Made by a program: the position numbers and the translations under genes. Positions 15,699 through 23,062 of a stretch of 23,452 bases of DNA are shown in pieces. The stretch's first letter is position 1. Each line of letters begins with the position of its first letter. The stretch is from positions 1 through 23,452 of IMG/VR virus record IMGVR_UViG_3300006920_000254; one strand, 5' to 3'. The DNA is from a virus. Below the pieces are notes generated by a model. The model searched no databases. It worked only from the letters and a program-made list of their open reading frames with translations, and was not told the origin of the DNA.

Positions 15699-16760
15699 AT
15701 GTCAGTACTTAATATTAGGCCCGTTCAAAGCGGTCAATCAAAAGCAGTCATTGGAATTGCTGGAATAAGTGGAAGCGGTAAAACATATACGGCTTTACTT
15801 ATGGCACGTGGAATGGTAAACAAAGCATCTGAAATTGGATTTTTAGATACTGAAAACAAAAGAGGTTCTTTGTATGCTGATATTTTAGATGGAAAATTTA
15901 TGATAGGGGATTTGTATCCTCCATTTAGTCCGTCAAGATATGCACAAGCAATAAAAGAATTTCAAGAAGCGGGAGTAAAAGTATTAGTAATAGATTCAGT
16001 TACCCATGAATGGGAAGGAGAGGGAGGTTGTGATGATATTGCAAATGCACCAAAAGCCGATGGAAGTCAAAGGAGAGTAGCAAATTGGATTGGTGCAAAA
16101 AGAGAACACAAGCAATTTATGAATGTTCTTTTGCAATCAAATATGGATATTATTTGCTGTATTCGTGCTAGAGAGAAAACAGACTTTAAAGACCCTACAA
16201 AGCCAGTTAGTTTAGGAATACAACCAATATGTGAAAAAAACTTTATGTTTGAAATGACAGCATCTTTACTGATGTTAGATGAGGGTAAAAGACAAACGTT
16301 TCTAAAAATACCATCATTTTTAAAAGAGTCATTTGGAAATGGAATTGGATATTTAGGAGTTGAAACGGGTAAAAAAATACGTCAATGGTTGGACCAAGGA
16401 GAAAAAGAGAGTCCAGAAATAGAACGTTTAAAATCTGAAGCATTGCTTATTTGTGAACAAGGTACAGAAGCATTGACTCAATTATGGAGCTCTTTAACCA
16501 AAGAACAAAAAAGTAAATTGAAAAATCATTTTGCTTTATGTGGAGAAAGTGCCAAAGCATACGATGAAATGAACAATTCAAATTCAGAAGAAAGTAATAC
16601 TAATAAATTAGAGCTTTTAACGGAACTTTTCACCAAAGCCGAAGAAAACCTTACAGAAGAAGAAAAAACTTTCTCAAAACGAATTATTGACACAAAAGAA
16701 GCTACTTCTTACGATAAGTTAGAAACATTTTTAAACTCTAAAATTAAAACAAATGAATAA
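15699..16760 (+). CDS. Sak4-like RecA-fold recombination ATPase (AAA_24)
   Basis: A 353-residue ATPase. Walker A is G-I-S-G-S-G-K-T at residues 22-29, and Walker B is V-L-V-I-D at 95-99 followed by S-V-T-H-E-W, as in the AAA_24 / Sak4 phage annealing group. Further conserved points are L-D-T-E-N at 49-53 and I-I-C-C-I-R-A-R. The C-terminal ~100 residues are helical and acidic, an appendage that might contact a single-strand-binding partner. Sak4-type proteins act in single-strand annealing recombination. A YqaJ-like exonuclease two genes downstream supports that role. The reading frame overlaps the next gene by 8 bases. Confidence 0.8.
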   Translation: MSVLNIRPVQSGQSKAVIGIAGISGSGKTYTALLMARGMVNKASEIGFLDTENKRGSLYADILDGKFMIGDLYPPFSPSRYAQAIKEFQEAGVKVLVIDSVTHEWEGEGGCDDIANAPKADGSQRRVANWIGAKREHKQFMNVLLQSNMDIICCIRAREKTDFKDPTKPVSLGIQPICEKNFMFEMTASLLMLDEGKRQTFLKIPSFLKESFGNGIGYLGVETGKKIRQWLDQGEKESPEIERLKSEALLICEQGTEALTQLWSSLTKEQKSKLKNHFALCGESAKAYDEMNNSNSEESNTNKLELLTELFTKAEENLTEEEKTFSKRIIDTKEATSYDKLETFLNSKIKTNE

Positions 16761-17250
16761 TTTACAATTAACAGAATTGCATCCTTTAATAATTCAATGG
16801 GCAAAAGATAGAAATTTATTGTTTGAAGAAAACGCACCAAAACAAAGATTAAAACTTATTGAGGAGTGTGGAGAACTTGCAAGTGCTATTCTTAAAAATG
16901 ATGTTAAACTGCAAAAAGATGCAATAGGAGATATTTTTGTTGTGTTAGTAATTTTAGCAAAGCAAACTGGAGTAGAAATTGAATTTTTAGGATATTCAAA
17001 ATCATTTACAAGTGTAGAGGAAAAAGTATCAATTATTTTGTATGATGTTTTGAAGTGGAATGAAATTGACAATGCTATTAGTTATCTACAAGATATTTGT
17101 GTTTCTATGAATTTAGACCTTAATGAATGTTGTAATATCGCATGGAACGAAATTAAAAACAGAAAAGGAAAAACAGAAAACGGAACTTTTATAAAAGATG
17201 AAAATTATGATTTTCCTAATATTCCAGGAAGTGAACCAACAAAACATTAA
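16753..17250 (+). CDS. MazG-like nucleotide pyrophosphohydrolase
   Basis: A 165-residue all-helical protein. The metal-binding signature is visible: E-E-C-G-E at 37-41 and K-D-A-I-G-D at 55-60, the E-x-x-E and (E/D)-x-x-x-D pair of MazG-type enzymes. The C-terminus has W-N-E-I-K-N-R-K-G-K ... N-G-T-F, also seen in phage MazG. Such enzymes hydrolyse nucleoside triphosphates, or alarmone-like nucleotides, to monophosphates. In phages they adjust nucleotide pools or blunt stringent-like signalling. It lies in a recombination cassette rather than beside a thymidylate or ribonucleotide gene. Confidence 0.82.
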   Translation: MNNLQLTELHPLIIQWAKDRNLLFEENAPKQRLKLIEECGELASAILKNDVKLQKDAIGDIFVVLVILAKQTGVEIEFLGYSKSFTSVEEKVSIILYDVLKWNEIDNAISYLQDICVSMNLDLNECCNIAWNEIKNRKGKTENGTFIKDENYDFPNIPGSEPTKH

Positions 17251-17252
17251 TC

Positions 17253-17996
17253 ATGGTAGAAGTAAAAGAAAGAATAGGTAGGTTTACAAGTAGTCAAATT
17301 TGGAAACTTACAACAAGCGACAAAAGTGGAAAAGGATTTGGATCACCTGCATTAACATATATTGAAGAAAAAAGAGCTGAAAGGAGTTTAGGGCGTTCAA
17401 TTGATTTAGGTGCAGTTTCTCAATCTTTAACATGGGGCAAAATAATGGAGTATTACTGCAATAAATTTCATTTAGATATTAGCTATACGCTTTGTTCAAA
17501 TATTACAGACGTGCATCCTAGATATAAGTTTTGGAGTGGCTCAAAGGATGCTACAAAAACAGATACAGCAGTAGAGATAAAATGTTTCGAGCCAAAAAAA
17601 TTTTATCAATTATCAATGGCACTTCTAAAATTGGATGCTGGAAAAATAACTTTAGATAATTTTAAAAAGGATTTCAAAGAAGTTTATTGGCAAGTAATTT
17701 CGAATGCTATAATCTTAAATAAACCATTTTGCGAGATTATTATTTACACTCCAACAGAAGAACAATTAATTCAAATTAGGCAAGAAATTGAAGAAACTAA
17801 TGTTTTGGAAAAATTAGGCATTGAACCTTGGCAAGGTAGATTTATCATTGAAAAAGATGTTTACAATTTACCATATATTCCAAATGGTATTGAATATCCA
17901 AACTTTGTAAAATACAGATTCCAACCTATTGCAGAAGATGTTATATTTTTAAATCAAAGAGTACTAATGGCTGAAAAATTATTGAGTAATGAATAA
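17253..17996 (+). CDS. PD-(D/E)XK recombination exonuclease (YqaJ / lambda exo-like)
   Basis: A 247-residue nuclease. F-T-S-S-Q-I-W-K-L at 11-19 is the usual start of this family. T-W-G-K-I-M-E-Y-Y at 60-68 corresponds to the G-x-x-x-E helix. The catalytic core is S-G-S-K-D at 95-99 followed by E-I-K-C at 108-111, giving D99, E108 and K110 as metal and catalytic residues. Y-W-Q-V-I-S-N-A is the downstream Q-helix. It would resect DNA ends to give single strands for the Sak4-like annealing ATPase encoded two genes upstream. The start at 17253 and the 8-base overlap with the next gene fit the operon. Confidence 0.8.
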   Translation: MVEVKERIGRFTSSQIWKLTTSDKSGKGFGSPALTYIEEKRAERSLGRSIDLGAVSQSLTWGKIMEYYCNKFHLDISYTLCSNITDVHPRYKFWSGSKDATKTDTAVEIKCFEPKKFYQLSMALLKLDAGKITLDNFKKDFKEVYWQVISNAIILNKPFCEIIIYTPTEEQLIQIRQEIEETNVLEKLGIEPWQGRFIIEKDVYNLPYIPNGIEYPNFVKYRFQPIAEDVIFLNQRVLMAEKLLSNE

Positions 17997-20157
17997 AGAA
18001 TATTTAGAGTTTTTGGAAACAAAAAAGAAGTCATTTGTAGAAAGTGGATTTGATATTAAAGAAAACAAATTGAATCCACTACTAAAAGACTTTCAAAAAT
18101 ATGGTGTTAAAACTGCATTAAAAAAAGGAAAATTTGCTTTTTTCTTTGATTGTGGTTTGGGTAAAACTTTTTGTCAATTAGAATGGGCAAAACAAGTAAG
18201 TTTAAAAACAAAAAAGAAAGTTTTAATACTTGCACCTTTGGCAATTGTAGAACAAACAAAAGAGGAGGCTATTAAGTTTGGTATTGAAGTTGATGTTTTT
18301 GACATTACTAATTATGACCAATTAAAAAATACAGATTGTAGTGTTTATTCTGGTGTTGTTTTAGATGAGAGTAGTATTTTAAAGGGGCGTGATGGTAAAA
18401 TATCAAGTTTAATAATTGAAACTTTTAAAAGAACTCCTTACAAGTTAGCATGTACGGCAACTCCATCACCTAACGACCATATGGAATTAGGGCAGCACGT
18501 TGAGTTTTTAGGCTATGATACATATGAAAATATGAAATCAATGTTTTTTGTTCAAGACCAAAAAATTAAAAGCAATGACAAATGGCGATTAAGAAAACAT
18601 GCACAAGATGATTTTTGGAAATATGTTTGTACATGGTCTATGGCTATTGATAATCCTGCAACTTTAGGGTTTGATTCTGATGGATATTATTTGCCAGAAT
18701 TAGAATACATTGAACATATTATTCCAGTAGAAAACAATACAAATTCTTTATTTGGTGATGTTGCTGTTTCTGCAACCGATTTGCACAAAGATTTAAATCG
18801 TTCTTTTGATAAAAGAATTGAGAAAACAATTCAATTAGTTAACTCGAATGATAATCAATGGATTGTTTGGGGTTTGAAAAATTTAGAAACCGATACGCTT
18901 TCTAAATTACTTGATAATTCTGTGAACGTTCAAGGGTCTGATAGTCCAGAATATAAAGCCAAGCACTTAAACGGATTTGCTAAAAATGAATTTAAAACAT
19001 TAATTACTAAAACATCAATTGCATCTTTTGGTATGAATTATCAACAATGCCATCAAATGGTTTTTATGAGTTATGATTTTAAGTTTGAAGCATTTTATCA
19101 AGCAGTAAGGCGTTGTTATAGATTCGGACAAAAAGAAAAAGTAGTTGTACATATTTTGATTCCAGAAAGTCAAACAAACGTAAGACAAACTATTTTAAAA
19201 AAACAACAAAAACACTTTGAAAAAATTAAACAAATGGCAAAATATTCAGCAGACAAAGACTATAAGGAAAATATTGAAATTGAAGAAATAAAAGAAAAAG
19301 AATTTAAGGGTGATAATTTTTGGATTATCTGTGGCGATGCTATTGAAGAAACAAAAAGAATTAAAACTGAAAGTGTAGATTACTCTTTTTTTAGTCCTCC
19401 TTTTAAAGATTTATATACTTATTCAGACGACCCAAGAGACTTAAGCAATGTTACGAGTGACGATGAGTTTTATAATCATTTTAAATTTTTAGTTCCAGAG
19501 TTGTTTAGGGTATTGAAAACTGGTCGTTTGCTATCTATGCATATAATGCAAGGGACTACTTCTATTGGTAAAGATGGTTATTTATCAATTATTGATTTTA
19601 GGGGTGAATTAATTAGGTTGTTTCAAGAATTTGGATTTATTTTTCATGCAGAAGTTATGATAAGAAAAAATCCACAATTAGCAGCGGTTAGAACTAAAAA
19701 CATTCAATTAATGCATGGTCAAACAAAACGGGATAGCTCAATAAATCGTCCAGGACTTGCAGATTATGTTATTACTTTCAGAAAACCAGGTTTAAATGAA
19801 CATAAAATTAAAAACAATATTGATTTTGATACTTGGTGTAAATTAGCTGAACCAGTATGGTTTGATATAAATGAAAGTGACGTTATTTCAAACTTTAGAC
19901 ATGCAAAAAGCAACAATGACGAAAAGCATATGACACCTACTCAATTAAGTGTAATAAGAAACTGTTATTTGTTATGGACAAATGAATTTGATGTTTGTTT
20001 TAGTCCTTTCGGAGGGGTAGGAAGTGAAGGATGTCAAGCTTTAAAAATGAATAGAAAATCAATAAACATTGAGTTAAAAAAATCTTATTTTAATTTAAAC
20101 GTACATAATCACAAATCTTTTGAATTAGAAAAAAACTCAATTTTAACTTTATTCTAA
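17989..20157 (+). CDS. SNF2-type helicase / DNA methyltransferase fusion
   Basis: A 722-residue two-domain protein. Residues 1-420 are an SF2/SNF2-like ATPase: motif I G-L-G-K-T (56-60), motif II D-E-S-S (126-129), motif III T-A-T-P (156-159), and motif V/VI with Q-A-V-R-R-C-Y-R-F-G-Q (371-381). Residues 440-705 are a permuted DNA amino-methyltransferase: motif IV F-F-S-P-P-F (467-472) and, at the C-terminal side, S-P-F-G-G-V-G-S-E-G (672-681) as the S-adenosylmethionine motif I. M-T-P-T-Q-L (648-653) stands where H-P-T-Q-K-P usually lies. The order IV then I and the S-P-P-F form suit beta-class N4-cytosine or N6-adenine enzymes. A translocating modification enzyme for anti-restriction is plausible. 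Confidence 0.83.
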   Translation: MNKEYLEFLETKKKSFVESGFDIKENKLNPLLKDFQKYGVKTALKKGKFAFFFDCGLGKTFCQLEWAKQVSLKTKKKVLILAPLAIVEQTKEEAIKFGIEVDVFDITNYDQLKNTDCSVYSGVVLDESSILKGRDGKISSLIIETFKRTPYKLACTATPSPNDHMELGQHVEFLGYDTYENMKSMFFVQDQKIKSNDKWRLRKHAQDDFWKYVCTWSMAIDNPATLGFDSDGYYLPELEYIEHIIPVENNTNSLFGDVAVSATDLHKDLNRSFDKRIEKTIQLVNSNDNQWIVWGLKNLETDTLSKLLDNSVNVQGSDSPEYKAKHLNGFAKNEFKTLITKTSIASFGMNYQQCHQMVFMSYDFKFEAFYQAVRRCYRFGQKEKVVVHILIPESQTNVRQTILKKQQKHFEKIKQMAKYSADKDYKENIEIEEIKEKEFKGDNFWIICGDAIEETKRIKTESVDYSFFSPPFKDLYTYSDDPRDLSNVTSDDEFYNHFKFLVPELFRVLKTGRLLSMHIMQGTTSIGKDGYLSIIDFRGELIRLFQEFGFIFHAEVMIRKNPQLAAVRTKNIQLMHGQTKRDSSINRPGLADYVITFRKPGLNEHKIKNNIDFDTWCKLAEPVWFDINESDVISNFRHAKSNNDEKHMTPTQLSVIRNCYLLWTNEFDVCFSPFGGVGSEGCQALKMNRKSINIELKKSYFNLNVHNHKSFELEKNSILTLF

Positions 20158-20390
20158 TGAAAATATTTTTAACATCATTTACTCAAGTTGGATTAGTAGC
20201 TATTAATACGCTACTAATCTCAAAGGGTTATTTAATTGGAGTTTTTATGGTTAGTTTTACTATTAGTTTACTTTGGTGTTTTAATGTTTCTAAAATTAGC
20301 GTATCAACTTTAAATCAAAAATTAACTTATGCTTTGGGTGCTGGTTTTGGTGCAATTACTGGAATATTAATCTTAAATTTAATCTTATGA
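20157..20390 (+). CDS. small membrane protein
   Basis: A 77-residue protein starting in the last base of the fusion gene's TAA (TAATG). It holds two or three hydrophobic segments: about 8-22, 25-42 and 57-77, the last ending L-I-L-N-L-I-L. Short charged turns (K-G-Y; N-Q-K) separate them. Similar small membrane proteins occur in phage early regions, and the layout is also compatible with a holin, but a holin next to a methyltransferase would be out of place. No lysin is in the window. Function unassigned. Confidence 0.65.
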   Translation: MKIFLTSFTQVGLVAINTLLISKGYLIGVFMVSFTISLLWCFNVSKISVSTLNQKLTYALGAGFGAITGILILNLIL

Positions 20391-20758
20391 AACAACTACA
20401 AACAGAAGAAGAAGCAATACAAACAGTAAAAGAAAATAATCAAGAGTATTATGAATTGGCAATTGATTATGCTGTTACATGGGTTTCAATGAGGTTTTAT
20501 CCTTTTACGAGTGAGGATTTAAGTGCTGATATGTATTTGGTTTTAGGAGTTCCAAAAGAGCCTAGAGTATTAGGAGCTGTTTTAAGGCATTTAAGCAAAG
20601 AAAAAAAGATTAAGCATAATGGTTATGCTAAATACAAAAAGAAGCAAGGACACGGCAAGCCATGCAGCGTGTGGATAAGTTTAGAGTATTCTAAACGACA
20701 ACAGGAAAACGCAAAAAAGGAAAAAACTTTGGATATGTTTAAAGATAAAGAAAATTAA
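20387..20758 (+). CDS. putative winged-helix phage protein
   Basis: A 123-residue basic protein overlapping the membrane protein by four bases. The middle, F-T-S-E-D-L-S-A-D-M ... P-K-E-P-R-V-L-G-A-V-L-R-H-L-S-K-E-K-K-I (about 40-83), has helix-turn-helix spacing followed by a W-I-S-L strand. This suggests a winged-helix DNA-binding fold. A charged tail (about 103-123) follows. Proteins of this type sit beside replication or methylase genes in many phages, with no settled function. Confidence 0.55.
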   Translation: MKQLQTEEEAIQTVKENNQEYYELAIDYAVTWVSMRFYPFTSEDLSADMYLVLGVPKEPRVLGAVLRHLSKEKKIKHNGYAKYKKKQGHGKPCSVWISLEYSKRQQENAKKEKTLDMFKDKEN

Positions 20759-20760
20759 TT

Positions 20761-21003
20761 ATGTTTTGGAAAAAGAAAACACAAGAGGAAAAAATGGCTA
20801 AACGTGTTTCAAGTGTTTTAGCTGAATTGACATCTGATATTGAAAGTAGTTTTACTGAATTGGAGCATGTTCAAATATTGAATGAAGTACGTAGAAGATT
20901 TGCAGAACATTTGACAAATTCAAAGAATGAGAATGTTAGTAAAAGTGTTGATTTTCAACAAAAAGCTAAAGAAATTCAAAACGCAATTGAATATCTGGAA
21001 TAA
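20761..21003 (+). CDS. small helical hypothetical protein
   Basis: An 80-residue, highly charged, all-helical protein. The first residues are M-F-W-K-K-K, a basic start of the kind that can dock at membranes but without a hydrophobic segment. The remainder is amphipathic helix with coiled-coil character. It starts two bases after the preceding stop. The -33 element of the downstream RNA promoter (TTG 20987-20989) lies inside its last codons. Function unknown. Confidence 0.6.
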   Translation: MFWKKKTQEEKMAKRVSSVLAELTSDIESSFTELEHVQILNEVRRRFAEHLTNSKNENVSKSVDFQQKAKEIQNAIEYLE

Positions 21004-21016
21004 TTTTTTACATTTG
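20987..21016 (+). promoter_or_regulatory. Bacteroidetes-type promoter, TTG-N19-TACATTTG
   Basis: TTG at 20987-20989 and TACATTTG at 21009-21016 are separated by 19 bases, matching the Flavobacterium consensus (TTG, 17-23 bases, TAnnTTTG). The expected start at about 21020-21022 coincides with the first base of a hairpin at 21021. This is the best-formed promoter in the window. Confidence 0.72.
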
Positions 21017-21020
21017 CAGA

Positions 21021-21118
21021 GTAGTTTGTCCACCTACGTTAAGATATTGGTTAACTAATAACCAAAACAACCCTTAATTAATTGGAGTGGACACCAATTT
21101 TTTAGGGGTTTGTTTTTT
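21021..21118 (+). ncRNA. candidate structured small RNA, about 98 nt
   Basis: Promoter to terminator contains no ORF but three hairpins. Hairpin 1 is GTAG/CTAC (21021-21037) with a 9-base loop. Hairpin 2 is TTGGTTA/TAACCAA (21047-21065) with a 5-base loop. Hairpin 3 is AATTGG/CCAATT (21080-21099), nested in an outer stem AACCCTTAA/TTAGGGGTT (21069-21110). The loop of hairpin 1 holds TGTCCAC (21027-21033), and the loop of hairpin 3 holds its exact complement GTGGACA (21087-21093), so a 7-bp loop-loop contact is possible. A T-rich tail ends the unit. A simple terminator would not need the first two hairpins. A regulator in cis for the gene at 21133 is an alternative. Confidence 0.6.
21069..21118 (+). 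terminator. long-stem terminator at the end of the small RNA
   Basis: AACCCTTAA (21069-21077) pairs with TTAGGGGTT (21102-21110) with one G-U pair, enclosing the AATTGG/CCAATT hairpin, and is followed by TGTTTTTT. With one bulged T (21111) the stem can be extended by pairing 21064-21068 with part of the T run, so termination may be partial. It ends 14 bases before the next ATG. Confidence 0.65.
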
Positions 21119-21132
21119 ATACTAAATATATT

Positions 21133-21354
21133 ATGATACACTCAATTTCAAAGAACACAGAATTTGGAAACGTAGAAATTCAAGTTTCTAAATCAATTAC
21201 TCAAGAAAAGTCGGTTACAATTTCAATTATGAAATTTGACCATGAAAACACACTTATTGATGGTTACGGAATTATTTTAAATGAAAATGAATATTTTGAT
21301 TTAATTGGTACTTTATTATTTGTTCAATCTCAAATTAAGAAAAATGAAAAATAA
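21133..21354 (+). CDS. small hypothetical protein upstream of the replication initiator
   Basis: A 73-residue, strand-rich protein (V-E-I-Q-V-S-K-S-I, then S-V-T-I-S-I-M-K-F) with a C-terminal helix ending in Q-S-Q-I-K-K-N-E-K. There are no membrane segments and no recognisable motif. It begins directly after the structured RNA/terminator unit and overlaps the initiator start by 11 bases, so its translation probably feeds into that gene. No TAnnTTTG box lies between the terminator and its ATG, so expression probably depends on readthrough. Confidence 0.6.
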   Translation: MIHSISKNTEFGNVEIQVSKSITQEKSVTISIMKFDHENTLIDGYGIILNENEYFDLIGTLLFVQSQIKKNEK

Positions 21355-22087
21355 CAGTTTTTTTGTAGTACAAGGTTGGATGATTAATTGTTTAAAATTA
21401 AAATCCAATGAATTATTAATTTTTGCTATAATTTATGGCTTTAGTAAAGATAATCAAGGTAAGTTTGACGGTTCTTTAAAATACCTTGCAGATGCTTCTG
21501 GAACAAGTAAAAATACTGTAATAAATGCACTTCACTCACTAATTGAAAAAGAATACATTATTAAAGAAAATGTAGTTATAAATAATATTACATTTTGTAA
21601 GTATTTGCAAAATGATATGGTGGTGCAAAATTTGGTAGGGGGTGGTGCAAAATTTGATGATTTAGGTGGTGCAAAATTTGGTACTAATAGTATAATTAAT
21701 AATAATATAGAAGATAAGAAGCAAATTCTTTTTTCTAATAATTTAAATAGTTTAGATACAGAAATAATTAAACCACCTAAAAAACAAAAAAAAGAAAGTG
21801 ATAGGGCAATTTTGTTTTCAGCATCTGATTGGATTAATTATGATACATTAAGGGAACACTTAAAACAAGATAAAGAATTTGTAAAAAATTATAAAGGTGT
21901 TGATTTGAAACATTATATTTCTAAAGCCGAAATGTGGAGCGAAAACAATCCAAATAAAAAAAGAACTAATAGAGGTTGGTTATTGACTTTGAGGGATTGG
22001 ATGAGAAGTGCATTAGAAAATAACGAATTAAAGCTATTAAAAGATTTTGTAGAAAAAAAAGAAAACAATGGATTTACAAATCACTAA
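21344..22087 (+). CDS. replication initiator (lambda O-like) with winged helix
   Basis: A 247-residue protein. I take the ATG at 21344 as the start rather than a TTG at 21305, because it gives the usual short overlap with the upstream gene and an N-terminus that goes straight into the domain. Residues 20-80 form a winged helix: N-E-L-L-I-F-A-I-I-Y then L-K-Y-L-A-D-A-S-G-T-S-K-N-T-V-I-N-A-L. A low-complexity linker at 92-125 is encoded by three DNA iterons and an AT-rich stretch. The C-terminal part (about 155-235) has a conserved W-x-x-x-N-P-N-K-K-R-T-N-R-G-W-L-L-T-L-R-D-W-M, typical of phage initiators that bring in a helicase. A DnaB-like helicase gene follows. Confidence 0.8.
   Translation: MKNNSFFVVQGWMINCLKLKSNELLIFAIIYGFSKDNQGKFDGSLKYLADASGTSKNTVINALHSLIEKEYIIKENVVINNITFCKYLQNDMVVQNLVGGGAKFDDLGGAKFGTNSIINNNIEDKKQILFSNNLNSLDTEIIKPPKKQKKESDRAILFSASDWINYDTLREHLKQDKEFVKNYKGVDLKHYISKAEMWSENNPNKKRTNRGWLLTLRDWMRSALENNELKLLKDFVEKKENNGFTNH
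21619..21680 (+). repeat. three 16-bp iterons inside the initiator gene
   Basis: GGTGGTGCAAAATTTG occurs exactly at 21619-21634, 21641-21656 and 21665-21680, with start-to-start distances of 22 and 24, close to two helical turns. Copy 1 is read as V-V-Q-N-L, while copies 2 and 3 are read as G-G-A-K-F, so the same DNA is kept in two reading frames. That points to a DNA-level function, namely binding sites for the initiator. A possible degenerate partial copy, GCAAAAT, is at 21607-21613. Confidence 0.85.
21619..21750 (+). other. predicted replication origin (iterons plus AT-rich unwinding region)
   Basis: The iterons are followed at once by a strongly A/T stretch: 26 of the 30 bases at 21681-21710 are A or T, with further A/T-rich sequence to about 21780. 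This is the layout of lambda ori within gene O, where initiator binds iterons and the adjacent AT-rich segment opens. The predicted initiator is encoded by the same DNA, and the DnaB-like helicase lies downstream, which supports the call. No DnaA box was evident. Confidence 0.7.
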
Positions 22088-22090
22088 ACT

Positions 22091-23050
22091 ATGATAGATG
22101 GATTTAAAATATTAGAGCATAATGACGTTAGGGATAGTCTTAATGATTTTTATAAAAAAGGAGCTTTGAGAGGTGATTATTTAGGATTTCCAACATTTCA
22201 TCAAAAATACACAATGAGTTTACCAGGTGTTACAGATTGGACGGGTTCTGGTGGTTCTGGTAAAAGTGAGTTTCTTTTAGAATTATTGTTAAATACTTCT
22301 TTATTTTACGGTTGGAAGCATTTAATTTATGTTCCAGATGTTGGAAGTAGAGAAGAAATAATATCTATTTTAATTCATAAAAAAACTGGTAAAACATTTG
22401 ATAAAAGGTATAAGAATGTAATTTCTGAATTTGAAATTGAAAAAGAGCTTCTTTGGGTTTTGCATTATTTCAAAATACTATACAAAGAGGATAAGAAGAA
22501 AAAAATAACTCCATACCAATTTTGGGATTATGCAGTTGAATTAAACAAAAGTTTAGATGGTGGTATTCAAACAGCTACTATTGACAGTTGGAAAGATATG
22601 AAGCGATATGTAGGTAGGAATGGAGAAGCAATTGCAAGGGATGATTTGTATTTGGAGGATGTTTTGGGTTATCGAAATGATTTAGCAGATGTTAATAAAA
22701 TTCATTTTCATATCGTTATACATCCATTAAAAACTGAAAAAGACAAAAACGGTAAAAGGCTTCCAGCAACTCCTTATGATTTGAAAGGTGGTACGACTTG
22801 GTTTGATTCTGGTAAATGTATGATAACTGTACATAGAGAAGATGGAACTTATAACGAGGTCAGTATAATAGTTAATAAAGCAAAGCCATCAAGTGTAGCT
22901 GAATTAGGAGCGACAAAATTCTTTTTCAACAAATCAATTAGAAAATATTATGTTGAAATTGATGGAGAAAAAAGATATGCTGCTAAAGAATACATTAAAC
23001 CAATTGGACTTCAAATAAGTGATGATGAAGATGATGAAGTTCCCTTTTAA
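22091..23050 (+). CDS. DnaB-like / RecA-fold replicative helicase
   Basis: A 319-residue ATPase. Walker A is G-S-G-G-S-G-K-S at 52-59, the Walker B region A-T-I-D-S-W is at 162-167, and I-H-P-L-K at 210-214 with G-G-T-T-W-F-D-S-G at 233-241 and V-H-R at 247-249 match the late motifs of the SF4 helicase family. An N-terminal primase or DnaB N-domain is absent, so it is shorter than cellular DnaB and resembles compact phage helicases. A charged acidic tail D-D-E-D-D-E closes it. It starts three bases after the initiator stop. Loading by the upstream protein is likely. Confidence 0.78.
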   Translation: MIDGFKILEHNDVRDSLNDFYKKGALRGDYLGFPTFHQKYTMSLPGVTDWTGSGGSGKSEFLLELLLNTSLFYGWKHLIYVPDVGSREEIISILIHKKTGKTFDKRYKNVISEFEIEKELLWVLHYFKILYKEDKKKKITPYQFWDYAVELNKSLDGGIQTATIDSWKDMKRYVGRNGEAIARDDLYLEDVLGYRNDLADVNKIHFHIVIHPLKTEKDKNGKRLPATPYDLKGGTTWFDSGKCMITVHREDGTYNEVSIIVNKAKPSSVAELGATKFFFNKSIRKYYVEIDGEKRYAAKEYIKPIGLQISDDEDDEVPF

Positions 23051-23062
23051 AATTTACAGACT

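Noticed and set aside
20157-20390. Calling the 77-residue membrane protein a holin
   Set aside because: Size and hydrophobic segments would allow it, but it sits in the early module with no lysin or spanin nearby.
21305-21343. A TTG start that would lengthen the replication initiator by 13 residues
   Set aside because: The ATG at 21344 gives a short overlap with the upstream gene like its neighbours, and the added residues just repeat the upstream gene's coding stretch in another frame.
21619-21680. The three 16-bp repeats as a small CRISPR array
   Set aside because: Spacers of only 6-8 bases are far too short, no cas genes are nearby, and the repeats lie within a coding gene.
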